DNA of 64,000 nt from the NCBI GenBank assembly GCA_017936745.1, contig JAGBEY010000016.1, positions 64,192 through 128,191 of the forward strand. The letters run 5' to 3'. The DNA is from Clostridia bacterium (lineage in GTDB: Bacteria > Bacillota > Clostridia > UMGS1840). This document shows positions 34,136-43,201 of the stretch, in pieces. Under the pieces are notes generated by a model. It did no database searches, was not told the origin of the DNA, and saw only the letters and a list, made by a program, of their open reading frames with translations. The number at the start of each line of letters is the position of its first letter. The stretch's first letter is position 1. The position numbers and the translations under genes are program-made.

Positions 34136-34942
34136 TTATAATAACTGCATCAGTTCTCTTAACACCTTCCAGAAGGTTTCGGTGGCACGTCTGCCCTCCT
34201 CCATCACTTCCTCGTGAGAAAGGGGTGCTTTGGAAATGCCTGCCGCCAAATTGGAAATCAGGGAAATCCCCAAAACTTCCATTCCGCAGTGATTGGCTAC
34301 AATTACCTCGGGAACAGTGGACATCCCTACCATATCAGCACCTAAAATGCCAAGCGCACGGATTTCCGCCGGGGTTTCAAACTGGGGTCCTCCCATCATA
34401 GCATAAACACCGGTTTTATAAGGAAGCTGCAGTGCTTCAAAGGCTTTTTGTGCCTTTTCCCGTAATGCAAGGGAGTAGGCACAAGACATATCGTGAAAGC
34501 GAGGGCCGAAGCTGTCATCATTAGGGCCAAACAAGGGGCTTTGTAAGCCCAATTTGATATGGTCGGAAATCACAACCAGATCCCCGGCTTTAAAATCGGG
34601 GTTAATTCCACCTGTGGCATTGGTTAAAATCAGATTTTTAACACCGATAAGCTTCAGCACTCTCACATAAAAGGTAACCTCTCCCAAGGAATACCCCTCA
34701 TAAAAGTGAAATCTGCCCGAAAGAAAGACCACATTTTTCCCCATAAAAGAGGCAAACACCAGCTCTCCCTTATGCCCCGGCACCGTGGAAACGGGAAAAC
34801 CGGGGATATCGGAGTAGGATATGGTTGTTTTTTGGGGTAATTTGTCGATTAAGCTGCCATAGCCTGAGCCAAGCACCACGCAGGTGTCAAACACACCGCT
34901 CACTCGTTGGCGGATAAAATCTGCCGCCGCCTGATAGTTCAT
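34136..34942 (-). CDS. Purine nucleoside phosphorylase (trimeric PNP family)
   Basis: 268 aa from ATG at 34940-34942 with AAGGAG upstream; a longer frame would overlap purL. Family motifs are VLGSGYG with the phosphate-binding Ser, GHKGELVF, FHFYEGYS, NATGGINPDF and GGPQFETPAEIRAL. The purine-binding Asn region reads ISNLAAGIS. It splits purine ribonucleosides with phosphate to the base and ribose 1-phosphate, mainly guanosine and inosine for this family. It lies between purL and ahcY, so de novo synthesis, salvage and adenosylhomocysteine recycling share one transcript. Confidence 0.92.
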   Translation of the reverse strand: MNYQAAADFIRQRVSGVFDTCVVLGSGYGSLIDKLPQKTTISYSDIPGFPVSTVPGHKGELVFASFMGKNVVFLSGRFHFYEGYSLGEVTFYVRVLKLIGVKNLILTNATGGINPDFKAGDLVVISDHIKLGLQSPLFGPNDDSFGPRFHDMSCAYSLALREKAQKAFEALQLPYKTGVYAMMGGPQFETPAEIRALGILGADMVGMSTVPEVIVANHCGMEVLGISLISNLAAGISKAPLSHEEVMEEGRRATETFWKVLRELMQLL

Positions 34943-34958
34943 AAAAATTCTCCTTGTA

Positions 34959-37900
34959 TTATTTAAAATACGCAACGCCGGATTCAAAGAGCTTCATATC
35001 GAAAGAACCATCGATATTTTTATACAAGTTGTCTGCAATACGTTCCGAATGACCCATTTTACCGAAGATTCTGCCGTCTTTGGAGGTGATACCCTCAATG
35101 GAATACAGAGAACCGTTGGGATTATAACGGGAATCATAAGTGGGATTGCCCGCAAGGTCTACATACTGAGTTGCAATCTGCCCATTTTTGATAAGTTCAG
35201 ATAAAACTTCCTTGGGAGCAGTAAATCTGCCTTCCCCGTGGGAGATTGCAGTTTTATACACATCGCCAACCTTGGTGTTCATAAGCCAGGGAGACAAATT
35301 GGAGGTGACTTTCACATCCACCATAGTCGAAATATGACGAGGAATGGTGTTAAATGTCAAAGTAGGCCAGTTTTCGTTTGGCTCTAAAATATCACCATAA
35401 GGAACAAGGCCCAGTTTGATAAGAGCCTGGAAGCCGTTACAGATACCCAGCATCAAGCCGTCTCTCTGATAAAGAAGCTTCTGAATGGCTTCCTTGATTT
35501 TGGGGTTACGCAGAACCGCAGAAATAAACTTACCGCTTCCGTCAGGCTCGTCACCGCCGGAGAACCCACCGGGAATCATCATAATCTGAGACTGCTCGAT
35601 TTGTTTTGCCATCTGTTCTACCGATTCTTCCAGCATGGAAACGGTGAGGTTTTTAAACACCATTACATGAGGCTCTGCACCGGCTTTTTCAAAGCGTCTT
35701 GCAGAGTCGTATTCACAGTTAGAACCGGGGAATACGGGAATAAACACCTTGGGCTTTGCCACTTTTACAGAAGAAGTGACAATATTTGCGCCCTTATATT
35801 CGCAATCCGTAATTTCGCCCTCTACATTGTCTGCATAAGGCGGATATACTTTTGCAAGAGGCTTTTCAAAGGTGTCTGCCAAATCGGACAACAGATAGGT
35901 TTTACCCATACATTCGATGGTATCTCCCTCATTGGTAGAGCCAATCAATTCCAAATCCAGCTCCTGACAGGTTTCCACCACGAAAGAGCCGTAAAGTTTA
36001 TCAAACAAACCGTCATTTTTTGAGAAAGTAAAGCCGATTTTGTTACCCAAAAGCATTTTGGTAACTGCTTCTGCGACACCGCCGTAAGAAACTGCAGATG
36101 CAGAAATTACAGTTTTATTTTCAATGCTTTCTTCCAGCCATGCCACATTTTTGAGGAATGCATCTACATCTAACAATCCATTCTCCAGTACGGGAGTTTT
36201 CAAGAGATATACTTTGGAGTTTTTCTGTTTCATTTCCCGGGAAATAATGGTGTTTGCATTTACAGGAGCAATAGCAAAGGATACTAAGGTAGGCGGAACA
36301 TCCATTTCGTTAAAGGAACCGGACATAGAGTCTTTTCCGCCGATTGCCGCAATTTTTAACAATTTCTGTGCATGGTATGCACCAAGTAATGCCGCAAAGG
36401 GTTTGCCCCAACGGGTAGGTTCTTCCCGCAAGCGTTCAAAATATTCCTGGAAAGTAAGGTAAGTGTCAGACAGTTTTGCACCCGCTGCAATAATTCTTGC
36501 TACGGATTCAATTACCGCATAGTATGCACCATGGAAGGTGGAGGTGGCAGACAATTTGGAATTGTAACCATAACTCATAACAGTTGCAGTGGTGGTATCA
36601 CCGTATTCTATGGGGATTTTTGCCGCCATAACATCTTCAGGAGTCAGTTCGTATGCTCCGCCAAAGGGCATCAGCACAGTTGCCGCACCGATGGTGGAGT
36701 CGAAATTTTCAATCAAACCTTTCTGGGAACAGATATTTAAGTCGGAGAGCATTTCGGAAAGGTCAGAAAATTCTCCGCATAACGCATGTTTCAGTTCAAT
36801 TTTGGGAACAGTAACTTTTGCCTGTTTAGAAGCTCCGTTGGAGTTTAAGAAGGTTCTGGAAAGATTTACAATTTTGTTGCCTCTCCAGTACATTTCCAGA
36901 CGATTGGTATCCGTTACGTCAGCAACTAAGGTTGCTTCTAAGTTTTCTTCCTTGGCATACGCCATAAATTTTTCCACATCTTCTGCCGCTACCACAACAG
37001 CCATTCTTTCCTGAGATTCGGAAATAGCAAGCTCGGTACCGTCTAAGCCCTCATATTTTTTCGGAACTTTATCCAGCTGAATGATAAGACCGTCACACAG
37101 CTCCCCAATCGCAACAGACACACCGCCTGCACCAAAGTCGTTACACCGTTTGATTAAGGTGGTAACTTCTTTCTTTCGCATCAGGCGTTGAATTTTTCTT
37201 TCTTCCGGCGGATTTCCTTTCTGCACCTCTGCACCGCAGGATTCTAAGGATTCCATGGTGTGTGCTTTGGAGGAACCGGTTGCACCGCCGCAACCGTCAC
37301 GGCCGGTTCTGCCGCCTAAAAGAATAATTTTATCACCCGGCTGAGGACGTTCTCTCACAACATTTGCTTTTGGCACAGCACCTACAACGGCACCGATTTC
37401 CAGACGCTTTGCAACATAGCCTTCATCATACACTTCTCTTACCAGACCGGTTGCCAGACCAATCTGGTTTCCGTAGGAGCTGTAGCCTTTTGCCGCAACC
37501 TTGGATATTTTTCTCTGGGGAAGCTTTCCGGGCAGAGTTTCTTTTAAGGATTTTCTCGGGTCACCACTACCGGTAATACGCATTGCCTGATATACATAGG
37601 AACGACCGGAAAGCGGGTCACGGATTGCACCGCCTAAGCAGGTTGCCGCACCGCCAAAGGGTTCAATTTCAGTAGGATGGTTATGGGTTTCGTTTTTGAA
37701 CATAATGAGGTATGCTTCTTTTTTACCGTTTACCTCAGCTTCCACTTCAATGGAACAAGCATTGATTTCCTCGGATTCGTCGATGTTTTTTAGGTAACCC
37801 ATTTTCTTCAGCTCTTTTGCCGCAATGGTAGCAATATCCATTAAGCAAATAGGTTTCTCTGTTCTGCCCAGGGAAATTCTTGCATCGCAATAATCTTTGT

Positions 37901-38642
37901 ATACTTCGTTTACCAGCTCGTCTTCCACTTTGATATCGGTTAAATGAGTGGCAAAGGTGGTGTGACGGCAATGGTCAGACCAGTAAGTATCAATCATACG
38001 GAGCTCAGTCAGTGTAGGATCTCTCTGTTCTTCCTCTTTAAAGTATTTCTGACAGAAAGAAATATCGTCAAAATCCATAGCAAAGCCATAATCAGACAGC
38101 ATTGCTTTTAATGCCGCTTCATCTGCTGAAATGAAACCGGTAATGACTGCTACATCCTCCGGGTCTACAATGGCATCTACCAGACTTTGGGGCTTTTCGG
38201 CTTTTGCTTCTCTTGCTTCCACAGGGTTAATCAGATATTTTTTGATTTCCAGAAGCTCCTCATCAGACACATTGCCCAAAAAAGCATATACCATTGCAGT
38301 TTTTACCACGGGACGCTCTTTTCCGGTGATAACCTGCACACACTGTGCCGCAGAGTCTGCTCTCTGGTCATACTGACCGGGAAGATATTCCATCACAAAG
38401 GATTTGGCATCCCCCAAATCTACAGCTTCATCATACACAAAATCCTGCATGGGTTCGGAAAATATAACATATTTGGCTTTTTCATATTCTTCCTCTGTGA
38501 TTCCCGAAATGTCATAACGAACCAAAATTCTCACTTTTGTAAGACCTTTGATTCCTAAATTTTCTCTTAAATCCTGACAAACAGATTTTGCGCTGATGTC
38601 AAATCCTTCTTTTTTTTCTGCATAGATTCTAAAAATTTCCAT
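34959..38642 (-). CDS. purL: Phosphoribosylformylglycinamidine synthase, single-chain
   Basis: 1227 aa, the large single-chain form found in Clostridia and Proteobacteria, not the PurS-PurQ-PurL complex. Order: N-terminal PurS-like region (1-150), linker with DHCRHTTF, two AIRS-type ATPase halves with NETHNHPTEIEPFGGAATC and a GG-rich loop, then a C-terminal glutaminase. The glutaminase nucleophile is Cys in LGICNGFQ, with HGEGRF carrying the catalytic His. It converts FGAR to FGAM using ATP and glutamine. A strong AGGAG site precedes ATG. No other de novo purine gene is next to it. Confidence 0.96.
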   Translation of the reverse strand: MEIFRIYAEKKEGFDISAKSVCQDLRENLGIKGLTKVRILVRYDISGITEEEYEKAKYVIFSEPMQDFVYDEAVDLGDAKSFVMEYLPGQYDQRADSAAQCVQVITGKERPVVKTAMVYAFLGNVSDEELLEIKKYLINPVEAREAKAEKPQSLVDAIVDPEDVAVITGFISADEAALKAMLSDYGFAMDFDDISFCQKYFKEEEQRDPTLTELRMIDTYWSDHCRHTTFATHLTDIKVEDELVNEVYKDYCDARISLGRTEKPICLMDIATIAAKELKKMGYLKNIDESEEINACSIEVEAEVNGKKEAYLIMFKNETHNHPTEIEPFGGAATCLGGAIRDPLSGRSYVYQAMRITGSGDPRKSLKETLPGKLPQRKISKVAAKGYSSYGNQIGLATGLVREVYDEGYVAKRLEIGAVVGAVPKANVVRERPQPGDKIILLGGRTGRDGCGGATGSSKAHTMESLESCGAEVQKGNPPEERKIQRLMRKKEVTTLIKRCNDFGAGGVSVAIGELCDGLIIQLDKVPKKYEGLDGTELAISESQERMAVVVAAEDVEKFMAYAKEENLEATLVADVTDTNRLEMYWRGNKIVNLSRTFLNSNGASKQAKVTVPKIELKHALCGEFSDLSEMLSDLNICSQKGLIENFDSTIGAATVLMPFGGAYELTPEDVMAAKIPIEYGDTTTATVMSYGYNSKLSATSTFHGAYYAVIESVARIIAAGAKLSDTYLTFQEYFERLREEPTRWGKPFAALLGAYHAQKLLKIAAIGGKDSMSGSFNEMDVPPTLVSFAIAPVNANTIISREMKQKNSKVYLLKTPVLENGLLDVDAFLKNVAWLEESIENKTVISASAVSYGGVAEAVTKMLLGNKIGFTFSKNDGLFDKLYGSFVVETCQELDLELIGSTNEGDTIECMGKTYLLSDLADTFEKPLAKVYPPYADNVEGEITDCEYKGANIVTSSVKVAKPKVFIPVFPGSNCEYDSARRFEKAGAEPHVMVFKNLTVSMLEESVEQMAKQIEQSQIMMIPGGFSGGDEPDGSGKFISAVLRNPKIKEAIQKLLYQRDGLMLGICNGFQALIKLGLVPYGDILEPNENWPTLTFNTIPRHISTMVDVKVTSNLSPWLMNTKVGDVYKTAISHGEGRFTAPKEVLSELIKNGQIATQYVDLAGNPTYDSRYNPNGSLYSIEGITSKDGRIFGKMGHSERIADNLYKNIDGSFDMKLFESGVAYFK

Positions 38643-38667
38643 AACCTAACTCCTGACTGTATCCTTT

Positions 38668-39420
38668 CTATTGTTCTTCTGTATTGCTATTTATGCGGGT
38701 CAGCATTTCATTGACCTGCTCTTGTTTGATGGTGGTGACACCTGAAAACTCCTGCTCTAAAGAACGTTCCAACATTTGTTTTGCTTTGGCAGTATCCCCC
38801 GCTTTTTCCAACACACAGGCATAATTGTAATACGCCTCGGGGAATTTTGGTTCTTTTGCAATCAGCTCTTCATAAACGGAAATGGCAGCCTCCTGCTCTC
38901 CGAGTAAAAACAAGCTCAACCCGTAATTATCGCAAATTACCAGATTGTCTTTGTTATATTGATAGGCTTCTTCATTCACCGTTTTCAGATATTCCTGATT
39001 CCCGGTCAGAATCGCCATATAACCGTAGGTCGCATAAAAGTTTGTGGTGCGATAGCCTTTTTCGTACAGAGTCTCCAGGCTTTCTTTGGCTTCATCAAGC
39101 TCTCCCACCTGCAAACGAAGAATTGCCATCATCAGCCGTGCCTGATATTTGATATCCGGCTTCAGATTGGAGCCAAGAAGCAACAGATTGAGCTTCTCCT
39201 TTGCACGGCTTAGTTCGCCGTATTTCAACTCTGCATAGGCGGTTTGCACCTCCTGAGCGGGTGAAAGCCCTTTTTGGGATGCTTTTCGCAAAAGCTCCAG
39301 TCCTTTTTTTGGGTCTCCCGCCACAACCTCCTTCACACCGCTGCGGTACGTGAAAAAGGAACGCTTTTTGTAGCAATACCACAAAAGAAGCACCAGCAAA
39401 ATAATGAAAATCAGTTTCAT
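38668..39420 (-). CDS. Membrane-anchored tetratricopeptide-repeat protein
   Basis: 250 aa from ATG at 39418-39420, preferred because it begins with an uncleaved-anchor-like segment, MKLIFIILLVLLLWYCYKK; a GTG 19 codons upstream has no ribosome-binding site. The rest is helical with at least four TPR-like units (about 40-230), for example around KFPEAYYNYACVLEKAGDT. TPR proteins act as scaffolds; the partner is unknown. It is the first gene of the minus-strand run leading to purL, and its promoter region holds a palindrome that could be an operator. The AAGAGA site is weak. Confidence 0.7.
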   Translation of the reverse strand: MKLIFIILLVLLLWYCYKKRSFFTYRSGVKEVVAGDPKKGLELLRKASQKGLSPAQEVQTAYAELKYGELSRAKEKLNLLLLGSNLKPDIKYQARLMMAILRLQVGELDEAKESLETLYEKGYRTTNFYATYGYMAILTGNQEYLKTVNEEAYQYNKDNLVICDNYGLSLFLLGEQEAAISVYEELIAKEPKFPEAYYNYACVLEKAGDTAKAKQMLERSLEQEFSGVTTIKQEQVNEMLTRINSNTEEQ

Positions 39421-39495
39421 AATGTTTCGTCTCTTTTCTGAAATGATTTTTGTTTCAAATTCCTTGGTATTTTTCACCAGAAGAAAAAGAAGATT

Positions 39496-39533
39496 TTATG
39501 TATAAACCTATACATAACAAGATATCTTATTAT
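39496..39533 (-). promoter_or_regulatory. Extended -10 promoter and adjacent palindromes upstream of the TPR-purL run
   Basis: On the minus strand TGTTATAAT (TATAAT at 39533-39528 with an upstream TGN) forms an extended -10; no TTGACA-like -35 is seen at 17 bases. Just downstream, across the predicted start point, lie the perfect palindrome AAGATATCTT (39518-39527) and the inverted repeat TATGTATA-AACC-TATACATA (39496-39515), a candidate repressor site. Confidence 0.45.
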
Positions 39534-39566
39534 AACACAAGACATCTCGAAAGAAAAGAGTTTTTT

Positions 39567-39594
39567 TGAATTTTTTTGTTTTTTTTGCATATTT
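39567..39594 (+). promoter_or_regulatory. Possible sigma-G/F-type promoter of the ger operon
   Basis: TGAATT (39567-39572) and CATATTT (39588-39594) are 15 bases apart, resembling the forespore sigma-G pattern (TGAATA, 15 bases, CATAnTA) used by ger operons in Bacillus. The region is T-rich, so a chance match is possible. The start codon follows about 44 bases later. Confidence 0.35.
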
Positions 39595-39637
39595 TTTTGT
39601 GTTTTTTGAAAAAATAACCAAAAGGGTGACTTTTTTT

Positions 39638-41077
39638 ATGGAATTCAGTACCAATTTACAGGAAAATTTTCAGAATTTTCAAAAGATATTTCAAGGCAAC
39701 TGTATGATTGTGTTTCGCTATCTGGAAAACGCTTACGACAATAACACCAAAGCCGTAGCTATTTTCGGTGACGGGCTGGTAGGAGCCGGATTGGTCAACG
39801 ATTACGTGGTGAAGCCTTTTGTAATAAATTCTCAGATATATAAACAGGAAAATAAGCTCTCCTTTGTAAAAAACAGTGTGCTGCAATCCAATGATATTGT
39901 AGAAATCAAAGATTATTCGGATTGCATCAAACGTCTCTTTTCAGGGGATGTAATTTTTTTCCTGGACGGCTACTCCAATCCCCTTGCGGTCAATGCCCGT
40001 TTCCCGGCTACCAGAAGCATTTCCGAGCCGGAAAACGAAAAGGCATTAAAAGGTCCGCGGGAAGGCTTTTGCGAGCTGATTTTATTCAACACCGCACTGC
40101 TCATGCGGCGGTTAAAAAACGATAAATTAAAGCTGGAAAATTTCACTTTGGGAAACCGCACCAATACTCCTGTTGTAATGGCATACATCGACGGAATCTG
40201 CCATCCCGATTTAGTCAAACAAGTCCGCAGTCAATTATCCGCTCTCAACACCGACGCCATCACCGACACCAATCAGATTGCAGAGCTGGTGAAAGCAAAG
40301 CCATACTCCCCCTTTAAAACCACCGGTTCTACCGAGCGCCCCGATGTGGTGGCAAACAAGCTTTTGGAAGGCAGAATTGCCATCATTGCTGACGGAACTC
40401 CTCAGGTTATAACCATTCCCTTTTTATTCAACGAATATTTTCAGTCCACCGATGATTACAACATCAATTTTTATTTCGGAACGGCTTCCCGTCTGCTTCG
40501 GTATCTTTCATTTCTCATTTCTGTTTTTCTGCCGGCAATTTATGTTGCCTGTGTAAAATTCCAGCAGGAAATTCTGCCGGAAAAGCTGCTTTACAGTATC
40601 AGTGCAAGTCGGATGAGTGTTCCCTTTTCTGCCACGATGGAGCTGGTAGTGTTTCTTTTGTTCTTTGAAATCATCCGGGAAGCCTCCACCCGAACTCCCT
40701 CTGTCATCGGGCAAACTCTGAGCATTGCGGGAGCACTGATTTTAGGGCAAACTGCAGTGGAAGCCAACTTCATTTCCGTGCCTGCTATCATCATTGTGGC
40801 TATCAGCGGACTTTGCAGTAATGTGCTGCCCCAAATGAAAGGAGCTGTGCTTCTGATTCGGTTTGGCGTTTTATTTTTGTCCTCCGCAATCGGGATTTAC
40901 GGTGTGATTTTCGGTGCAGCGGCAATCATCATTCATCTTGCAGATATTACGGTTTCTCACACCAGTTATTTAAACGAAATGCTCCCCTCCACATCTGCAT
41001 CCCTGATGGACATTTATATCCGGGGCCCTTATCGGTTTCTGAAGCAGAAAAAAGACTATCTTTCCAAAGGAAATTAG
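39638..41077 (+). CDS. Spore germination protein, GerA family (A subunit)
   Basis: 479 aa from ATG at 39638-39640, behind AAGGGTGA; this gives the common GerA beginning (MEFSTNLQENFQNFQKIFQG), while the upstream frame is a T-run-encoded stretch of Phe. The N-terminal cytoplasmic domain (about 1-265) is followed by about five transmembrane segments, for example SFLISVFLPAIYVAC and VFLLFFEIIREASTRTPS. GerA subunits combine with GerB and GerC in the spore inner membrane to detect germinants. It is the first gene of an A-C-B operon; gerC starts eight bases after its stop. The germinant cannot be told from sequence. Confidence 0.93.
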   Translation: MEFSTNLQENFQNFQKIFQGNCMIVFRYLENAYDNNTKAVAIFGDGLVGAGLVNDYVVKPFVINSQIYKQENKLSFVKNSVLQSNDIVEIKDYSDCIKRLFSGDVIFFLDGYSNPLAVNARFPATRSISEPENEKALKGPREGFCELILFNTALLMRRLKNDKLKLENFTLGNRTNTPVVMAYIDGICHPDLVKQVRSQLSALNTDAITDTNQIAELVKAKPYSPFKTTGSTERPDVVANKLLEGRIAIIADGTPQVITIPFLFNEYFQSTDDYNINFYFGTASRLLRYLSFLISVFLPAIYVACVKFQQEILPEKLLYSISASRMSVPFSATMELVVFLLFFEIIREASTRTPSVIGQTLSIAGALILGQTAVEANFISVPAIIIVAISGLCSNVLPQMKGAVLLIRFGVLFLSSAIGIYGVIFGAAAIIIHLADITVSHTSYLNEMLPSTSASLMDIYIRGPYRFLKQKKDYLSKGN

Positions 41078-41085
41078 GTGATTTT

Positions 41086-42084
41086 TTGAAAACAGTTTTT
41101 CGCACGGTTTCTCTGGTTTTCCTCTGCCTTTTTGTTCTTTTCACGACTGGCTGTTCTCCCCGGGAGGAAGTGGGAAATTTAGCCATTGTAACAGGAATTT
41201 TCTTAAATTATTCGCCCGAATCAAACACCTATCAAATACTTGCGGAAATTGGCGACTTTTCCGAATATGAACAATCCAGCACCGTATCTGCCAAATGGGT
41301 GAAATCAAGCGGAGAAACTCTCTTTGGAGCATTTTTTAATCTGGAGAAAACTGCTCCCGTTCCGCTGTATTTCTCTCATGCAAAAATGCTGCTTCTGGGA
41401 AACGGATTTCAAACAGTCTCCACCCGGCACGCAGTGGAGTTTTTCTTAAATTCTCCACAGATTCATTCGGATATTTTGGTTTGTGCCACCACACTTTCTG
41501 AAGATGTGCTGCAAAAGTTTTCCGAAAAAACGGTATTCAAAACATTTTATGAAATCGTTTCGAAGGACTACGCCACAAATTCTTGTCAGCTGTTTCGACT
41601 GTATAACAAAGAAACCGAAGCCTTTTTTTTACCTGAAATTACGGCTGCATCAGAAGAAAGCATTTCACTCTCCACTGCAGTTTTCTACAATCATCTGTAT
41701 GTGACCACATACGAAAATAACGAAGAAATGATTTGCCGCTTACTCACCGATTCTATTCAAAATAAAACCATTTCCACTCCCGGGTTCAATGCACTCATCA
41801 AACAAGGAGATACCATTCTCACCGAACAAAACGGCACCTTATCCGCAGATTGCCGACTGACCGTGCAGCTGGCAGAAGACAAACAAAACCAAGCACTCCC
41901 TCTAACAAGAAAATCCATACAGACAGAGGTAGAAACGACCTTACAAACCCTTGCAGATTCCCTGTTTCAGGATTTGAAGCGCAGAAACCAAACCCGGATT
42001 TTATGGGAAAAATCTTCCGCAGAAGAACTGAAGCTTCGTTGCTTCGTAACAGTGGAAGAATCAACACTTCTGAAAGGACGATGA
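41086..42084 (+). CDS. Spore germination lipoprotein, GerC family (C subunit)
   Basis: 332 aa, starting TTG with AGGTGA just upstream. A lipoprotein signal peptide ends in FTTGCSPRE, so the mature protein would start with the lipidated Cys at about residue 23; the GerC N-terminus (EVGNLAIVTGIFLN) follows. The rest is a three-domain extracytoplasmic protein, at about the usual length but on the short side. GerC is part of the A-B-C germinant receptor. Lipid processing would need the LspA encoded at 1582-2034. It is seven bases before gerB. Confidence 0.85.
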   Translation: MKTVFRTVSLVFLCLFVLFTTGCSPREEVGNLAIVTGIFLNYSPESNTYQILAEIGDFSEYEQSSTVSAKWVKSSGETLFGAFFNLEKTAPVPLYFSHAKMLLLGNGFQTVSTRHAVEFFLNSPQIHSDILVCATTLSEDVLQKFSEKTVFKTFYEIVSKDYATNSCQLFRLYNKETEAFFLPEITAASEESISLSTAVFYNHLYVTTYENNEEMICRLLTDSIQNKTISTPGFNALIKQGDTILTEQNGTLSADCRLTVQLAEDKQNQALPLTRKSIQTEVETTLQTLADSLFQDLKRRNQTRILWEKSSAEELKLRCFVTVEESTLLKGR

Positions 42085-42091
42085 CAAACCA

Positions 42092-43201
42092 ATGAAGCTG
42101 ACCAGCCGACAGGGCTTTTGTCTGATGACATGTTTTTTACTCGGGAATGTTCTTTCCGGCATCGGAAGCGGAAGCGACTTAGAAAAGACCGGATATCTCA
42201 GCGTTTTTTTCAGTTTTCTTCCGCTAATCCTGCTCATTTTTATTTACCGGGAAATTCTGCGGCGAAACAACAACCGTGATTTTTTTGAACTATTTCCCCT
42301 CTTACTGGGCAGAACAGCCGGCAAAATTCTGCTGATAGTCATTGCATTTTACAGCCTGTTATCTGCATTTTTCAGTATGGCAAACCTGATTGAATTTATA
42401 GAAAAAAGCACCTTTTTCAATACCCCAAAACAACTGGTGTTATTTATATCATTGCTCCTGATTCTGTATCTTTGCTTCAGCCGGGAAAAAGCAATGGGGC
42501 GCTATGCTGAAATTGTGCTTCCCATTGTGCTTTTTGCTGTATCTATGCTGTTTATATTCGGTTGGAAACAGTTTAACCCGGGGCATATCGTGTTTATTTC
42601 CTCAAAAAAACATTTTGTGAAGCAGGGATTCAAAATCTTCCTCTCTCCCTTTAGTGAAATCATTTTTGTTTATCTGTTGTTTGATATGCTAAAAGACAAA
42701 ACCAAAATTTCAAAAATTGCCATTTCCTCCTGCACTCTGACTGTATTCTTATTTTCTGCCATGTATCTGTTCAACCTGTTGATTTTAGGAAAAAAACTAA
42801 TGGCATCCGTTCCCTTTCCTACCTTCTATGCCGCTTCGGTGGTAGAGGTGGGGACTGTAATTGAAAATGCAGAAACCCTCATTACATTTTCCTACACATT
42901 TTGTGATTTGCTCTATAGCGGTGCTTGTCTGTTTCTGCTTTCAAAATCCGTTCAGAACCTCTTTCCCCAACACCAAAACGCAAAAAAAATAACAGCATTA
43001 TCTGCTGTTATTCTCATATTTGTGTTACTGTGCATTCCGAAAACAAGCGGAAATCTACGCCAATATTATAAATGGGTTGCACCGGGAATGATTCCGCTCA
43101 CTTTAGGAATTCCTATTGTTTTATTGTTGGCAACGCTTTTCAAAAAGCCTAATACAAAAGGTCATTCTCCAAAAAGCTGTAATAACGGTGACCCGCAATA
43201 A
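42092..43201 (+). CDS. Spore germination permease, GerB family (B subunit)
   Basis: 369 aa with about ten hydrophobic segments, the APC-superfamily transporter fold of GerB proteins; it begins MKLTSRQGFCLMTCFLLGN. GerB is thought to hold the germinant-binding pocket. Its 3' end overlaps radC on the other strand by 53 bases (43149-43201). Within its coding sequence at 42980-43013 lies a hairpin with a run of As that acts on the minus strand as a terminator. AAAGGACG is the likely ribosome-binding site. The gene closes the operon; no plus-strand terminator was found after it. Confidence 0.9.
   Translation: MKLTSRQGFCLMTCFLLGNVLSGIGSGSDLEKTGYLSVFFSFLPLILLIFIYREILRRNNNRDFFELFPLLLGRTAGKILLIVIAFYSLLSAFFSMANLIEFIEKSTFFNTPKQLVLFISLLLILYLCFSREKAMGRYAEIVLPIVLFAVSMLFIFGWKQFNPGHIVFISSKKHFVKQGFKIFLSPFSEIIFVYLLFDMLKDKTKISKIAISSCTLTVFLFSAMYLFNLLILGKKLMASVPFPTFYAASVVEVGTVIENAETLITFSYTFCDLLYSGACLFLLSKSVQNLFPQHQNAKKITALSAVILIFVLLCIPKTSGNLRQYYKWVAPGMIPLTLGIPIVLLLATLFKKPNTKGHSPKSCNNGDPQ
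42981..43013 (-). terminator. Intrinsic terminator of the radC transcript, inside gerB
   Basis: On the minus strand AATAACAGCA (43012-43003), loop GATAA, TGCTGTTATT (42997-42988) is a perfect 10-bp stem followed at once by a T-tract. It stands about 136 bases after the radC stop and lies wholly within the gerB coding region of the plus strand. Read from the plus strand the stem is followed by CTCATATTTG, so it should not stop the ger transcript. Confidence 0.8.
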
